From Trichomonas vaginalis G3 (Eukaryota > Parabasalia > Trichomonadida > Trichomonadidae): DNA of 64,000 nt. A program made the position numbers and the translations under genes. Below are positions 39,716-48,624 of the stretch, piece by piece (position 1 is the first letter of the stretch; each line of letters opens with the position of its first letter). Location: positions 13,422,082-13,486,081 of the forward strand of contig NC_067207.1 of NCBI RefSeq assembly GCF_026262505.1, in the 5' to 3' direction. The notes below the pieces were generated by a model that saw only the letters and a program-made list of their open reading frames with translations, was not told the DNA's origin and searched no databases.

Positions 39716-39787
39716 TTTCCTTAAGATAGAAAAAATAAAGTTAGTTTTATTTTTATTTATTTTTTTATTTTGTATGTAAAGACAGAT
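39716..39787 (+). promoter_or_regulatory. Shared promoter-like box before KilA-N gene
   Basis: TTTCCTTAAGATAGAAAAAA, TAAAGTTAGTTTTATTTTTA, and TATTTTGTATGTAAAGACAG before the ATG at 39788. Confidence 0.62.
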
Positions 39788-40615
39788 ATGTCAACAACAG
39801 AGAACACAACAACAGTTATAGTCCATGAAGCTATAAATGAAGAATATGAGTACATACAGTATAACAAACAGTTACGTCTCATTCGTTCAGTCAAAGACGA
39901 TATGTACCAAATGCAAAGTATTTTGAATGCTCTTCGTTCTACAAAGCAAGCATATCATTGGTTTGAAAACCAACAGACAAAAGAACTTTTAGAAGAATTT
40001 CCTCATATGTTTGCGACCCTAGGAAAATCGAGGGTCGAGATTCCGTACGAAAATCGTAAAAATTTGCCAAATGGTTTGAGAGGTTGGTATGTACATAGAC
40101 TTCTTGTAAATGCTGTTGCAATGTGGGCTTCACCTCGTTATGCTTGTTATATTTTCATGATGTTAGATGAAATTCATAGACAAGAACGTGAAGAGATGGA
40201 AAAGAAACTTCAAGCAAAAGATGAAGTCATTGAAGCAAAAGACAAAAGCATTCAGAAAAGAATACCACGTTCGGTACCAAAAGGAAAGGAAAAGAACTAT
40301 AAGTATATGATTTATACTGAAGAGATGGAAAATGAAGAAGATAAAGATATGGTTATGTTGCATTTAGTCAGAAGAAACAACAAAAGCTTTTACGACCTTG
40401 CTAAGATTTACAAATCTGACAGAAATTGGTTCTATCGCGAAAACTTACCGATTTCAATGACACCGAATGAAGATGTGAAACAAATAGTTCAAGATACGTT
40501 ACCTCAAACACACTATGATATGAAAGGTTGTACAATACTTACCTTCAAAGAAGATTTGCCATTGTTAAAGGAAAAAATAACAGAGTATTTTGACAACTTC
40601 AAACAAGTAGGGTAG
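39788..40615 (+). CDS. KilA-N domain protein, 275 aa
   Basis: The start is taken at MSTTENTTT, although an in-frame ATG occurs six codons earlier inside the promoter box. The KilA-N core spans about 25-125, ending GWYVHRLLVNAVAMWASPRY (99-118). A coiled-coil linker (about 130-155) and a C-terminal globular part follow. The segment coding for FATLGKSRVEIPYENRK itself forms a GACCC...GGGTC hairpin like the intergenic units. It looks whole; the element A copy is broken. Confidence 0.82.
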   Translation: MSTTENTTTVIVHEAINEEYEYIQYNKQLRLIRSVKDDMYQMQSILNALRSTKQAYHWFENQQTKELLEEFPHMFATLGKSRVEIPYENRKNLPNGLRGWYVHRLLVNAVAMWASPRYACYIFMMLDEIHRQEREEMEKKLQAKDEVIEAKDKSIQKRIPRSVPKGKEKNYKYMIYTEEMENEEDKDMVMLHLVRRNNKSFYDLAKIYKSDRNWFYRENLPISMTPNEDVKQIVQDTLPQTHYDMKGCTILTFKEDLPLLKEKITEYFDNFKQVG

Positions 40616-40697
40616 ATGAACTCTTTATTTTTACGCTTGACTTCAGATGGCTCAGGTAGCTCTATAAGGTAAATTGCCTTGTCAAATCCTTCTGGCA

Positions 40698-40980
40698 TTC
40701 CGAGTCCTTCCTTCCGACAGAAAAAGTTTTTCCCGACAACTGGAAAAAGTTCTTCCTTCCGACAGAAAAAATTTTTCCATCCGACAGGAAAAAATTTTCC
40801 AGTTGTCCGTCCGTAAACCATTCAAATTTTCGAAAATTGAGAACTTTTTGGTCGAACTTCAGAAAAAAATTTTCCATCCGACAGGAAAAATTTTTCCATC
40901 CGACAGGAAAAAAATTTTCCTTCCAACAGGAAAAGTTTTTCCTTCCGACAGGAAAAGTTCTTCCTTCCAACAGGACACAA
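40698..40980. repeat. 22-bp tandem array, element B copy
   Basis: The reverse-oriented counterpart of 3862-4085, with units such as CCGACAGGAAAAATTTTTCC. Unit sequence and number differ from the element A array, although the flanking genes are almost identical, so the array evolves faster than its neighbours. Confidence 0.8.
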
Positions 40981-40984
40981 ACGG

Positions 40985-41062
40985 ATGACTGACGTTCCTC
41001 TTCCTGAATGCCTTCCAAAGCCAGAAGAACCGACAGCCCCAGCACCACAACAGACTTACTAA
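40985..41062 (+). CDS. Small Pro/Glu ORF (25 aa), MTDVP type
   Basis: Peptide identical to that at 3772-3849. It directly follows the 22-bp array and converges with the ATPase gene. Confidence 0.4.
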   Translation: MTDVPLPECLPKPEEPTAPAPQQTY

Positions 41063-41081
41063 GACTAAACACTTACATTTT

Positions 41082-41956
41082 TCAAGCTTGACTTTTTACA
41101 ATTTGAACTTTGTTTGCGTAGATATGAATTCTGAAAGAAGTATGAGGGTCTTGTATGACTTTGTACTTCTCCCATAGTTCATGTCTGTCAAACTTACCTG
41201 CCATGGACTCTTTCATAAGTTCCATGAAATCGTCTTCGGACAATCCGGGGAAAAGTACAATGTCAGTAAGTATTCTTTTAACATCCTTACTTAAACTCTT
41301 TGCTGTCTGTACACATATTACGACTGAGATGTTAAAGTGTCTGAGCTTCTTAAGAATTCGACACATATCTTGTTCTCTATTCTTTAACAAAGGATGAGAG
41401 GCGAAATCATCTAAGATAAGAAGACATCTATGAGGGTATGTCTTCCAATCGTAAGATTGCAATTTCTTCGAAATGTATTCTATCTCTTTCTGTTTGTTTC
41501 TGAAGTGTTTCTTCTCTAATATTCTCTGCATTTCCTCATTTGGGTCTTTAAACTTAGAATTTATATACTCATTTATAGCATTGTACTTCAAAACCCTTCT
41601 TTGGTACTTCTTTATCCAATCTAACAACTCAGAGTCTTTTATACATACTAACTTAGACTTCTTTATAATATCTTTGAACGAATTGACGGTTTGGTCAAAT
41701 TGACCAGAAGTACTACAAATAACAACTAACTCATAGAATGGGTTCTTCTCATCTAGTTCTTGTTGTTGTGCAGCCATTTTAAGATAAGTGAAAGTCTTAC
41801 CCGACCCAGGTGGTGCAATTAGACCTGTTATACCATTCTGAGCAAATAAGAACTTGTCATGTATAGGCTTTATCTGAGCATTTTCTAACTTCCTCTTGTT
41901 CTTGTTTAAAACATTCTCAAATTTCTTTCAATGTCAGCAAACTTTTTTTCTAACAT
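41082..41956 (-). pseudogene. A32/FtsK-type packaging ATPase, broken copy
   Basis: The P-loop APPGSGKT (about 41785-41810) and Walker B CLLILDDFASHP are present, with the NISVVICVQTAKSL block after them. Length about 290 codons, usual for Polinton ATPases. The copy is broken near its start; most of the protein is open. Confidence 0.82.
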
Positions 41957-41993
41957 ATTTTTTAGAAAAATTAAAATTTTTATCTTTTAGAAA

Positions 41994-42454
41994 ATGTCTA
42001 GCGATTTCGCTATCTATATTCGAGACAAGCTTTTCGACAGCAAAACATCTGTCGACCATAAAATCTTACATAGTGTAAACAAGAAAGGTGAATTTGTTCT
42101 AAAGTTCTGTTTCTGGAATATGACAAGAACCATAAAACATTAGGCAGAGAAGTCTTTAAGTTTGTCAATGACAGACTTGTTGACAGAGATGACGCCGATT
42201 GGAGAGATGAAGTCCAACAAAACTTCTTAGAATGCAAAGAAGACACATGCGCTGTTCTTGAAGATGAAATAGAAAACAGAATAGAAGAGCTATTAAAGGA
42301 CAAAGAACTTTTACATAAATATGGTTCGGAGAAATTTGACATAACTCCACCAGAGAAGAAGAAGAGAGAAAAGAAAGAAAAGAAAGAAAAGAAAGTAGAA
42401 GAAGAGAAGAAAGAACCTGAACCAGTTCCAGAGAAAAAGAAATTTGACATGTAA
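41994..42454 (+). pseudogene. Charged Lys/Glu-tailed protein, broken copy
   Basis: Homologue of 2400-2842, with a C-terminal Lys/Glu repeat tail ending EKKKFDM. The copy is broken. Confidence 0.6.
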
Positions 42455-42470
42455 AAATAAAATTTTATTT

Positions 42471-43608
42471 TTAGAACATTTCTGGGTCAATGTCAATGTT
42501 CTCTTCCTCTTTAGGAGCAAACACTGGTAGACTCTAAATCTTTTTTACCCAATTTACCTTGAACTTCAACTATCTTAGACTCATAATATTCATAGTCGTC
42601 TGTCTTCTTTGGTTCATAAGGTATAACAAGTTTGTATGCTTTGCCTTCTTTAAGGTTTGAGAACCTTCTGTCAAAACTTTCTTTGACTGCTAACAAACCT
42701 TCTATGTCTAAGTCTTCAAATTTCGCACCATTTTTAGTCACAATAGCAAACTTAACTGGTGCAATGTTCCAAACTTTGCTGAATGAAGACTTTTCAAAAT
42801 GGTAGAAGTAAACATTCAAATATGTGAATGGGTCTAGTTAGTCATGTGATTTTATCCCAAGCATATGGGGATTCTAAATTTTTGTCCCTATCGTTATCCC
42901 AATTGAATTTTTTTTTGGAATTTAAAAATTTTTTTCTCCATGTAAACTTAAATTTTAATTTTTACCACTAAAATGCAATATTTCAACAAATTAATGAGTA
43001 ATAATATTTTAATTTATAATAAATATTATAAATCTCCTCAATTTAATGTAATTATTGTATTAATTTTTGTTGAAAATATAAAATCTTCAAGTAAATGATG
43101 TGAATTTAATATTTTTAGAATGTTGTTTAATTGTACTATATTATGCATGTAAAATTTTGTTACAATACATTTTATATGGGATCCCCATTGCCCAATTGAG
43201 AGAAAATTGAGAGGTGGGATTGGGCTAGCCCAATTCAAAATATCCCAGGTGGAAATAAAAAAATTAACAATTCAACATAAAAAAGCATCTTAAATAATAA
43301 TGATAAAAAGAAATTTTGTATGAATTTCAATCAAATTTGTTTTTATTCAACTTAAGAAATCACTTCATTAATGAAAGAAGTCGGGTTCACAACATATCCC
43401 GATCTTGAAACGAAACAACATGTTTTTTTGATGCCCTAAACGGGGGGGTCGCCAGCAAAAAAAAAAGATGTCAAAATTTATCCCAAAAATTTAAAAAAAA
43501 TCGAAGAAAGTGCATCCCAGGGATTATAAAATTTAAGTTTTCACATCTCTAGTCTAGTTCTTCTTTAAGTCCTGACATGTACTTGTTTACTGAGATGAAT
43601 TTTGCCAT
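42471..43608 (-). pseudogene. 139-aa helicase-neighbour gene interrupted by a MITE
   Basis: Homologue of 1964-2383. Its two parts lie on either side of the inserted element at 42839-43551. The copy is broken. Confidence 0.8.
42839..43551. mobile_element. 713-bp non-autonomous DNA transposon (hAT-like MITE)
   Basis: It is flanked by the direct repeat GTCTAGT (42832-42838, 43552-43558; 8 bp if the next T is counted). The ends are TAGTCATGTGA and, inverted, TAGAGATGTGA, resembling hAT termini (TAGNGATG...). The uninterrupted sequence in element A at the same spot confirms the boundaries. It carries no transposase. It must be younger than the split between A and B. Confidence 0.8.
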
Positions 43609-43644
43609 CTTTTCTATCGGATAAAAAAAGATTTTTTTTTAAAT

Positions 43645-44880
43645 TTACTCAGAAAAATTTTTCTTTGTATATACACCATTCTGAACATCTAAAAGACTTT
43701 TGACATTTGCCAAGAATGTTCGTTTAGAAGCTGCCATATAACCATATTCTTGACAATATTGTTTATACGAATCGTACAATGACCTTTCATCTAAACACTC
43801 AAAGTCAGTTTCATCTATGAACAGTTCATATACACTCTTGTTTGCTTCTAACAATGTTTGTCTCTCTTCGGTATGTGGAATTTGTCTTGGATTGAACTTT
43901 GAAATATCTAATGTCATAAAATATGAGAACAAGTGGTTGTAAAAGTCAGATGTCAAAGTTTCTGCTAAGTCGTCAAAATATTCTGTATCTTGCATATGAG
44001 AATCTGACGTTCTGACAACTACATATCTTCTGTCAGAACTTTCTAACTTCATCGGAACAACATTGTTTGAAACCATAATGAAGTTTGCAACATTTTCACA
44101 AACTCTTTGGTCTTTATACTTTCTTTCAACAACTCCAACTTTGTCTGTTATAAGACTCTTCAAAGCATCTGAGTTCAAAACTTTTGTTGTATCTATACTT
44201 TGAAGTTCATTGCAAACTATAAGTTTCATATTCTCAATTGAAGAGTTAAATTTACCGCAGATGTTTTCTAAGTTTGTCATATTCGGGTTCGAATAGCCCT
44301 CTAATAGTTTGCATAAGATATCTGTAAAGAATGTGTTCTTACCTGTTCCTTGTTTTCCAATTATAATGAGAGCAGTTTCATTTTTAGCACTTGGATGTTG
44401 TAAGATGTTTGCAAACCAACATAAGATATACTCATAGACTCTTTCGTTTCCATTGCATATAATTTCTTTGACATGGTCTAACCAAGCTTCTATAATATTT
44501 TCTTTCCATTCTACTTGTTCGTATTTATATCCAGTGAAGATAGAATAGAAGTTTGGAGAAGGTGTATAGAACTTTATACCTCGAACTGAAAAATCTTCTA
44601 ACTTTGACAATAAGATATCCCAAGCATCTAACATCTTCATGCCAACTTGTACGACTTTTATTTTCTTAAGTTTCTGTCTACATTCTTGTTCAGACACTAT
44701 TGTTGCTCTTGGTTTGTTAAAGACAACATCCCATTCTTTCATGACATAACATTCTGGGGCAGAGTCAACATAAATGACTAAACGTTTCAAATTCTCGACT
44801 GCTTTGTTATAGTCTCGAAATGGACACATATTTCTGAATGCTTGGAAGTCATAAAAATCTGAAACATCTATTCTGTACAT
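43645..44880 (-). CDS. Superfamily 3 helicase (D5/primase-helicase type), 411 aa
   Basis: Walker A GKQGTGKNT (175-183), Walker B-like LIVCNEL (220-226), motif C NFIMVSNN (about 262-269) and the following RRYVVVRTSD arginine block fit SF3 helicases of the D5/DUF5906 type. The N-terminal 120 residues lack recognisable primase motifs. It is the only replication enzyme seen in elements A and B, where a Polinton would normally have a family B polymerase. It looks whole. Confidence 0.85.
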   Translation of the reverse strand: MYRIDVSDFYDFQAFRNMCPFRDYNKAVENLKRLVIYVDSAPECYVMKEWDVVFNKPRATIVSEQECRQKLKKIKVVQVGMKMLDAWDILLSKLEDFSVRGIKFYTPSPNFYSIFTGYKYEQVEWKENIIEAWLDHVKEIICNGNERVYEYILCWFANILQHPSAKNETALIIIGKQGTGKNTFFTDILCKLLEGYSNPNMTNLENICGKFNSSIENMKLIVCNELQSIDTTKVLNSDALKSLITDKVGVVERKYKDQRVCENVANFIMVSNNVVPMKLESSDRRYVVVRTSDSHMQDTEYFDDLAETLTSDFYNHLFSYFMTLDISKFNPRQIPHTEERQTLLEANKSVYELFIDETDFECLDERSLYDSYKQYCQEYGYMAASKRTFLANVKSLLDVQNGVYTKKNFSE

Positions 44881-44910
44881 TTTTATAAAAATAAAAAAAA
44901 ATATTTTTTT

Positions 44911-45708
44911 TTATTCTTGACTTTGTTGTTCCATTTGTTGCATTTGTTGTTCTTGAGCTATTTGTTGTTGAAGTTGTTCTTGTAATACAATACTTTCACC
45001 AGTTGCATCTTCCAATTCGAAACTTTCTGCCGTCATTGACAAATACATAGGACATAAAAGTTTTACAGGAACAAAGTTTGCGTCAACTAATGTCAACGTT
45101 ATACTTGCCAAAGTGTTTGAGTTCACTAAGGTTGAAAATTCTGCATTCGAATGAACAATAGGCAAACCAGCAGAGAAAGTATTGTTTATACGCATAAGTA
45201 TCTTTTGGTCATAATAGTTTCTGTCGACATTCGAATAACACTTTGAACCTAAGTTTGAAACAATATATAAGATTGGTATGCTTAATGTCAATGGAATAGA
45301 CATTCCTTGTATGACACCTTTTCCTGTTATAGGAAACTGTTGGTAGTAAAAACCAGAAATAAGTTTTGTATTATAGCTCATATTGTTTATAGTAAACTCA
45401 GTCGGACATCCAAACATAATGAAACCTGCTCTAGTTGCAGCACATGTTACACCCGTCCTTAAAGTATTAAATAAGTCAACAAAACCTGTTGGTGGTATAT
45501 CTGAATAAGTATCTTCAAAGGAGTATTTTTTACCATTCACAACAATAAAGTCTTCTGGTGTCAAAAGAGCAAAACAGGCTTTAGTCGTCATTGTGTTTAA
45601 AGTTAGTTTACAATACCGTCCTTGAGGACTTTGTAAGTTTGTTGTTATAGAATTATATGACTCAGGGTTTTTAGTCGTAATAGTATAAACCATTATATCT
45701 TCTGCCAT
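44911..45708 (-). CDS. Capsid-type protein, 265 aa (candidate penton/minor capsid)
   Basis: Beta-rich with few helices until a Gln-rich tail (LQEQLQQQIAQEQQMQQ). Blocks such as KLTLNTMTTKACFALL, GVIQGMSIPLTL and SITLTLVDANFVPVKLLC look like strands of a jelly roll. The single jelly-roll size and place beside other capsid genes suggest penton; inference only. It looks whole. Confidence 0.5.
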   Translation of the reverse strand: MAEDIMVYTITTKNPESYNSITTNLQSPQGRYCKLTLNTMTTKACFALLTPEDFIVVNGKKYSFEDTYSDIPPTGFVDLFNTLRTGVTCAATRAGFIMFGCPTEFTINNMSYNTKLISGFYYQQFPITGKGVIQGMSIPLTLSIPILYIVSNLGSKCYSNVDRNYYDQKILMRINNTFSAGLPIVHSNAEFSTLVNSNTLASITLTLVDANFVPVKLLCPMYLSMTAESFELEDATGESIVLQEQLQQQIAQEQQMQQMEQQSQE

Positions 45709-45870
45709 TTATATATATTTAAAAGTTTTTCTGAAAGTGGAGAAGAACTCATCTAAACTTTCACATGGCGTTTCTTGAAGTTCTCTGTCTAAGAAGTTCA
45801 AATATTTTGTAAAGACATAGAACTTTCCTTTGTCTACACGAACAAACAAAAACAGGGTCTTTCATATCGT

Positions 45871-46539
45871 TCAAAAGTGTGTATAAAGTCCTTTACATGA
45901 AATAAAGTCTATATTATTTTTCTTCAAACATCTTTCAAGAAGTTTTGACATTTTACTTAGCAAATAAATTTTAATGAAAATGTTGTGGTCGTCAAATATT
46001 TTTATGACGTCTGGGAAACTATACTTTAAGTTCAACGTTTCACCTCCTTTCATAACGTATATCTTGTCAATGACATTATATGAAACACCACAGCAACTAA
46101 TGTCGGGTTCTATTTCTTTGATGTTTATATCGTCTGCCTCTGTCAAAAGTTTCAATAGTTCTTTCAAAACTTCATGAGGTGCAATGACATATGAGTTCAC
46201 TTTTACAGGGTTGTGTTCGACCAAGTTTAACATTATACTTAAAGCTTGACAAATCTTCTCCTGAGTTTGAAGTTTGTCTTTCAGTTGTTGGTAGTCGTTT
46301 CGAATATCTGCAACAGAACTTAAGTCTCTGCTAACTTCAGGATATGTTGGTTGTTCTTTTACAGGAACAATTGCTATACCATCTTCGTCCTCGTATGGTT
46401 TCCCCACTTCAACATCTCTGTCTTTGACATTGACAACAACACTTTGACTGTTTGTTTGAGTTGGTGAATTTAACTTCACATCTGCCACCGCCATTAAACC
46501 TTTTGAAACACTCACGCTTCTATTTTTCGGAAATGACAT
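45871..46539 (-). CDS. Hypothetical 222-aa protein
   Basis: The start is chosen at MSFPKNRSVSVSKGLM, because the ACTTAGAATAAAA leader lies just before it; the frame is open for 26 more codons upstream. The first 90 residues are Val/Pro/Glu-rich and probably unfolded, then a helical region (DYQQLKDKLQTQEKICQALS) and a globular C-terminus with CCGVSYN. No family recognised. Confidence 0.55.
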   Translation of the reverse strand: MSFPKNRSVSVSKGLMAVADVKLNSPTQTNSQSVVVNVKDRDVEVGKPYEDEDGIAIVPVKEQPTYPEVSRDLSSVADIRNDYQQLKDKLQTQEKICQALSIMLNLVEHNPVKVNSYVIAPHEVLKELLKLLTEADDINIKEIEPDISCCGVSYNVIDKIYVMKGGETLNLKYSFPDVIKIFDDHNIFIKIYLLSKMSKLLERCLKKNNIDFISCKGLYTHF

Positions 46540-46557
46540 TTTACTTAGAATAAAAAG

Positions 46558-46792
46558 ATGGACGTATTTGAGTATCTCTTTGAATTGAAGCAGAACAAAG
46601 TTTACACACACAAACAATACAAATACATTGACAGAATAGTTCTTTATACAAACAATGGAAAATGTTTATAGAATAGCAGTCTTTGCTGAACCTAAATATT
46701 TTCATAAAGCAAAGAAAGTTGGTATAACTGAAATGGTGAAAGTTCTTGAAGCAGACAAAAATATAACTTCAAAACTTACAGATATTTTCTAA
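46558..46792 (+). pseudogene. Small gene remnant
   Basis: Starts MDVFEYLFELKQNKVYTHKQ, divergent from the 222-aa gene across 18 bp. The coding character continues to the end of the interval, but the copy is broken. No function recognised. Confidence 0.4.
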
Positions 46793-46816
46793 AGGAAAGT
46801 TTTATCTTACAATATT

Positions 46817-46927
46817 ATGTCAAAAACTGGCGTACTGTCAATATTTGACGGAGAGAAGTCAGTTCAAGAACAACTTACTGACCTGCTGCCAAATCTGCTC
46901 GATGGAAGCTGTCGTTATCCAATCTGA
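46817..46927 (+). CDS. Small ORF, 36 aa
   Basis: Reads MSKTGVLSIFDGEKSVQEQL and ends SCRYPI. It overlaps the 3' end of the capsid region on the other strand by 13 bases. Plausible by spacing only. Confidence 0.35.
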   Translation: MSKTGVLSIFDGEKSVQEQLTDLLPNLLDGSCRYPI

Positions 46928-48473
46928 GGAGCCCCAGCAGGTTTCATCGAACGAATCTTCAAAAGAGCATCTTCCGTGAAAAGTGCTATTGGTTTTGTAA
47001 ACTTCTTTGCTCTCAGTTCATCTGGACCGTCTCTGTCACCAGTATATTGTATTTGTACAGTACCAACAGTTGAAATACCACCCATAAAGTCTTCTGAGTC
47101 AGCAAATGGAATGCCAAGCCAAAAAGTTTGAACGGTCTCCATTTGTATATTGAGTTTTTTGACCTCCTGTATGAGTCCATACTTTCACATATGGCATAAT
47201 AGAACTTTGCATTTCAGGGTTAATGGTCGTTGTGAAGTTGTTGTTAAAGTTCATAGCATCTAATGTCAAGTTGTATGACCTCATATCCTCAACTGTAGAA
47301 ATATTCTTCTCTTGGATAATATTTGCCATCTATGTTTATATGATATTTAATACCGGGGTTGTAGAAACAAGAAATAGTCATTTATAGTTCGTCTGAACAG
47401 TACAAACATAGTATCTGCATGTTTCATTGCAGTTGTTAAAGCAATATCTGTTCTTGCACCTGGGTCAGTACTTTTGGTTTCCAACTTCACCTGCAAAGTC
47501 TTTGACAGATATTTGGTGTATAGGGAAATAAGTGGAACTGCAATATATTTGGCAGCTAAAGCATTTGAAATATCTGGGTCCAACATATAGACTGCAAGTC
47601 TGCTTTTCTATTCTCTTGCATTCAAAATTTTTCGCATGTGAATTAACTGGGTCCCAAGCAGTTCCAGCAGCATTGAAATAATAGTTTACTTCATTGTTGA
47701 AGTTTGAGAAACCAAAGTCTAAGTCAACTTTGTCTTTGCAAAAGTCACAGAACTTGGCTCCACCAGTTCCAGCTACAGTAATGCTGAATGGGTCTTGTGT
47801 TGGTGCAATGACTAAGTTATTTTTGCTTGGAGTAAGTTCAATAGAAATTTTTCCTGCCCAGTTTGGCAAGTATCTTAAAAACCTGAAGATGAGGAAAGAT
47901 GACAAAGGAACTCTAAGTTTCAGTTTTACTTTAGTGGCAGCATTCCATCTGAAACCAGAAAGGTTAACATAAACTCCTGGAACGTTAGGGTCAAGTCTTC
48001 TTATTTTCTATATTTGCATACTGGTCTGTTTGTTCTCTAGCTTGTGGTTGTACTGAGTTTCTCAAGCGAACCATTCATAGTTTGCCCATGTTACTGTTTG
48101 AATAAGTCAGAGTTAGAATATATCTTATATCCCATGAAAACTTCTGGAGCATATTGGTATCCGACATAGAAAATTCCATTGCAACCTTTCTTGTCAGACA
48201 ACTTGGCAGAAGGTTTTATTTCAATGTCTTGTTCCACGTATAAGAATGAGTTGTCAATAGAAATAATATGAACCTGTCGCAAGCAATATCTACTGTTGTT
48301 GAAGAACCTTCTCCAAACTCCTACGTTTCCATAAGAAACAGCAGTTGTATATTCGTAAGTTCCAGGAACTATTTCTGACCTTCTAATGGCATTGTCGCAT
48401 TCGTTATACCATTCGAAACATTTCCGTTCATGGCATCCAAAACTGTTGGCGTTATATTCTGAGCGGCGTACAT
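46915..48473 (-). pseudogene. Candidate double-jelly-roll major capsid protein region, broken
   Basis: About 520 codons of beta-rich coding character on one strand, including blocks such as NWAGKISIELTPSKNNLVI and SIMPYVKVWTHTGG. Size, composition and position between the 265-aa protein and the large structural gene fit a Polinton major capsid. The region is broken in several places. No motif is diagnostic, so the assignment is inference. Confidence 0.5.
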
Positions 48474-48624
48474 TTCATATGGGTAAAAAATATAGAATAG
48501 TTGGATTTATATATCATAATAGAACCCACTCGTACCAAGCTTTACTTTCTTCTGACTGAGTTTTTAACTCTTCTTTTCCTTCATTGCACTACTTTCACTA
48601 GATGAAGTAACTTCTTCACTACTT

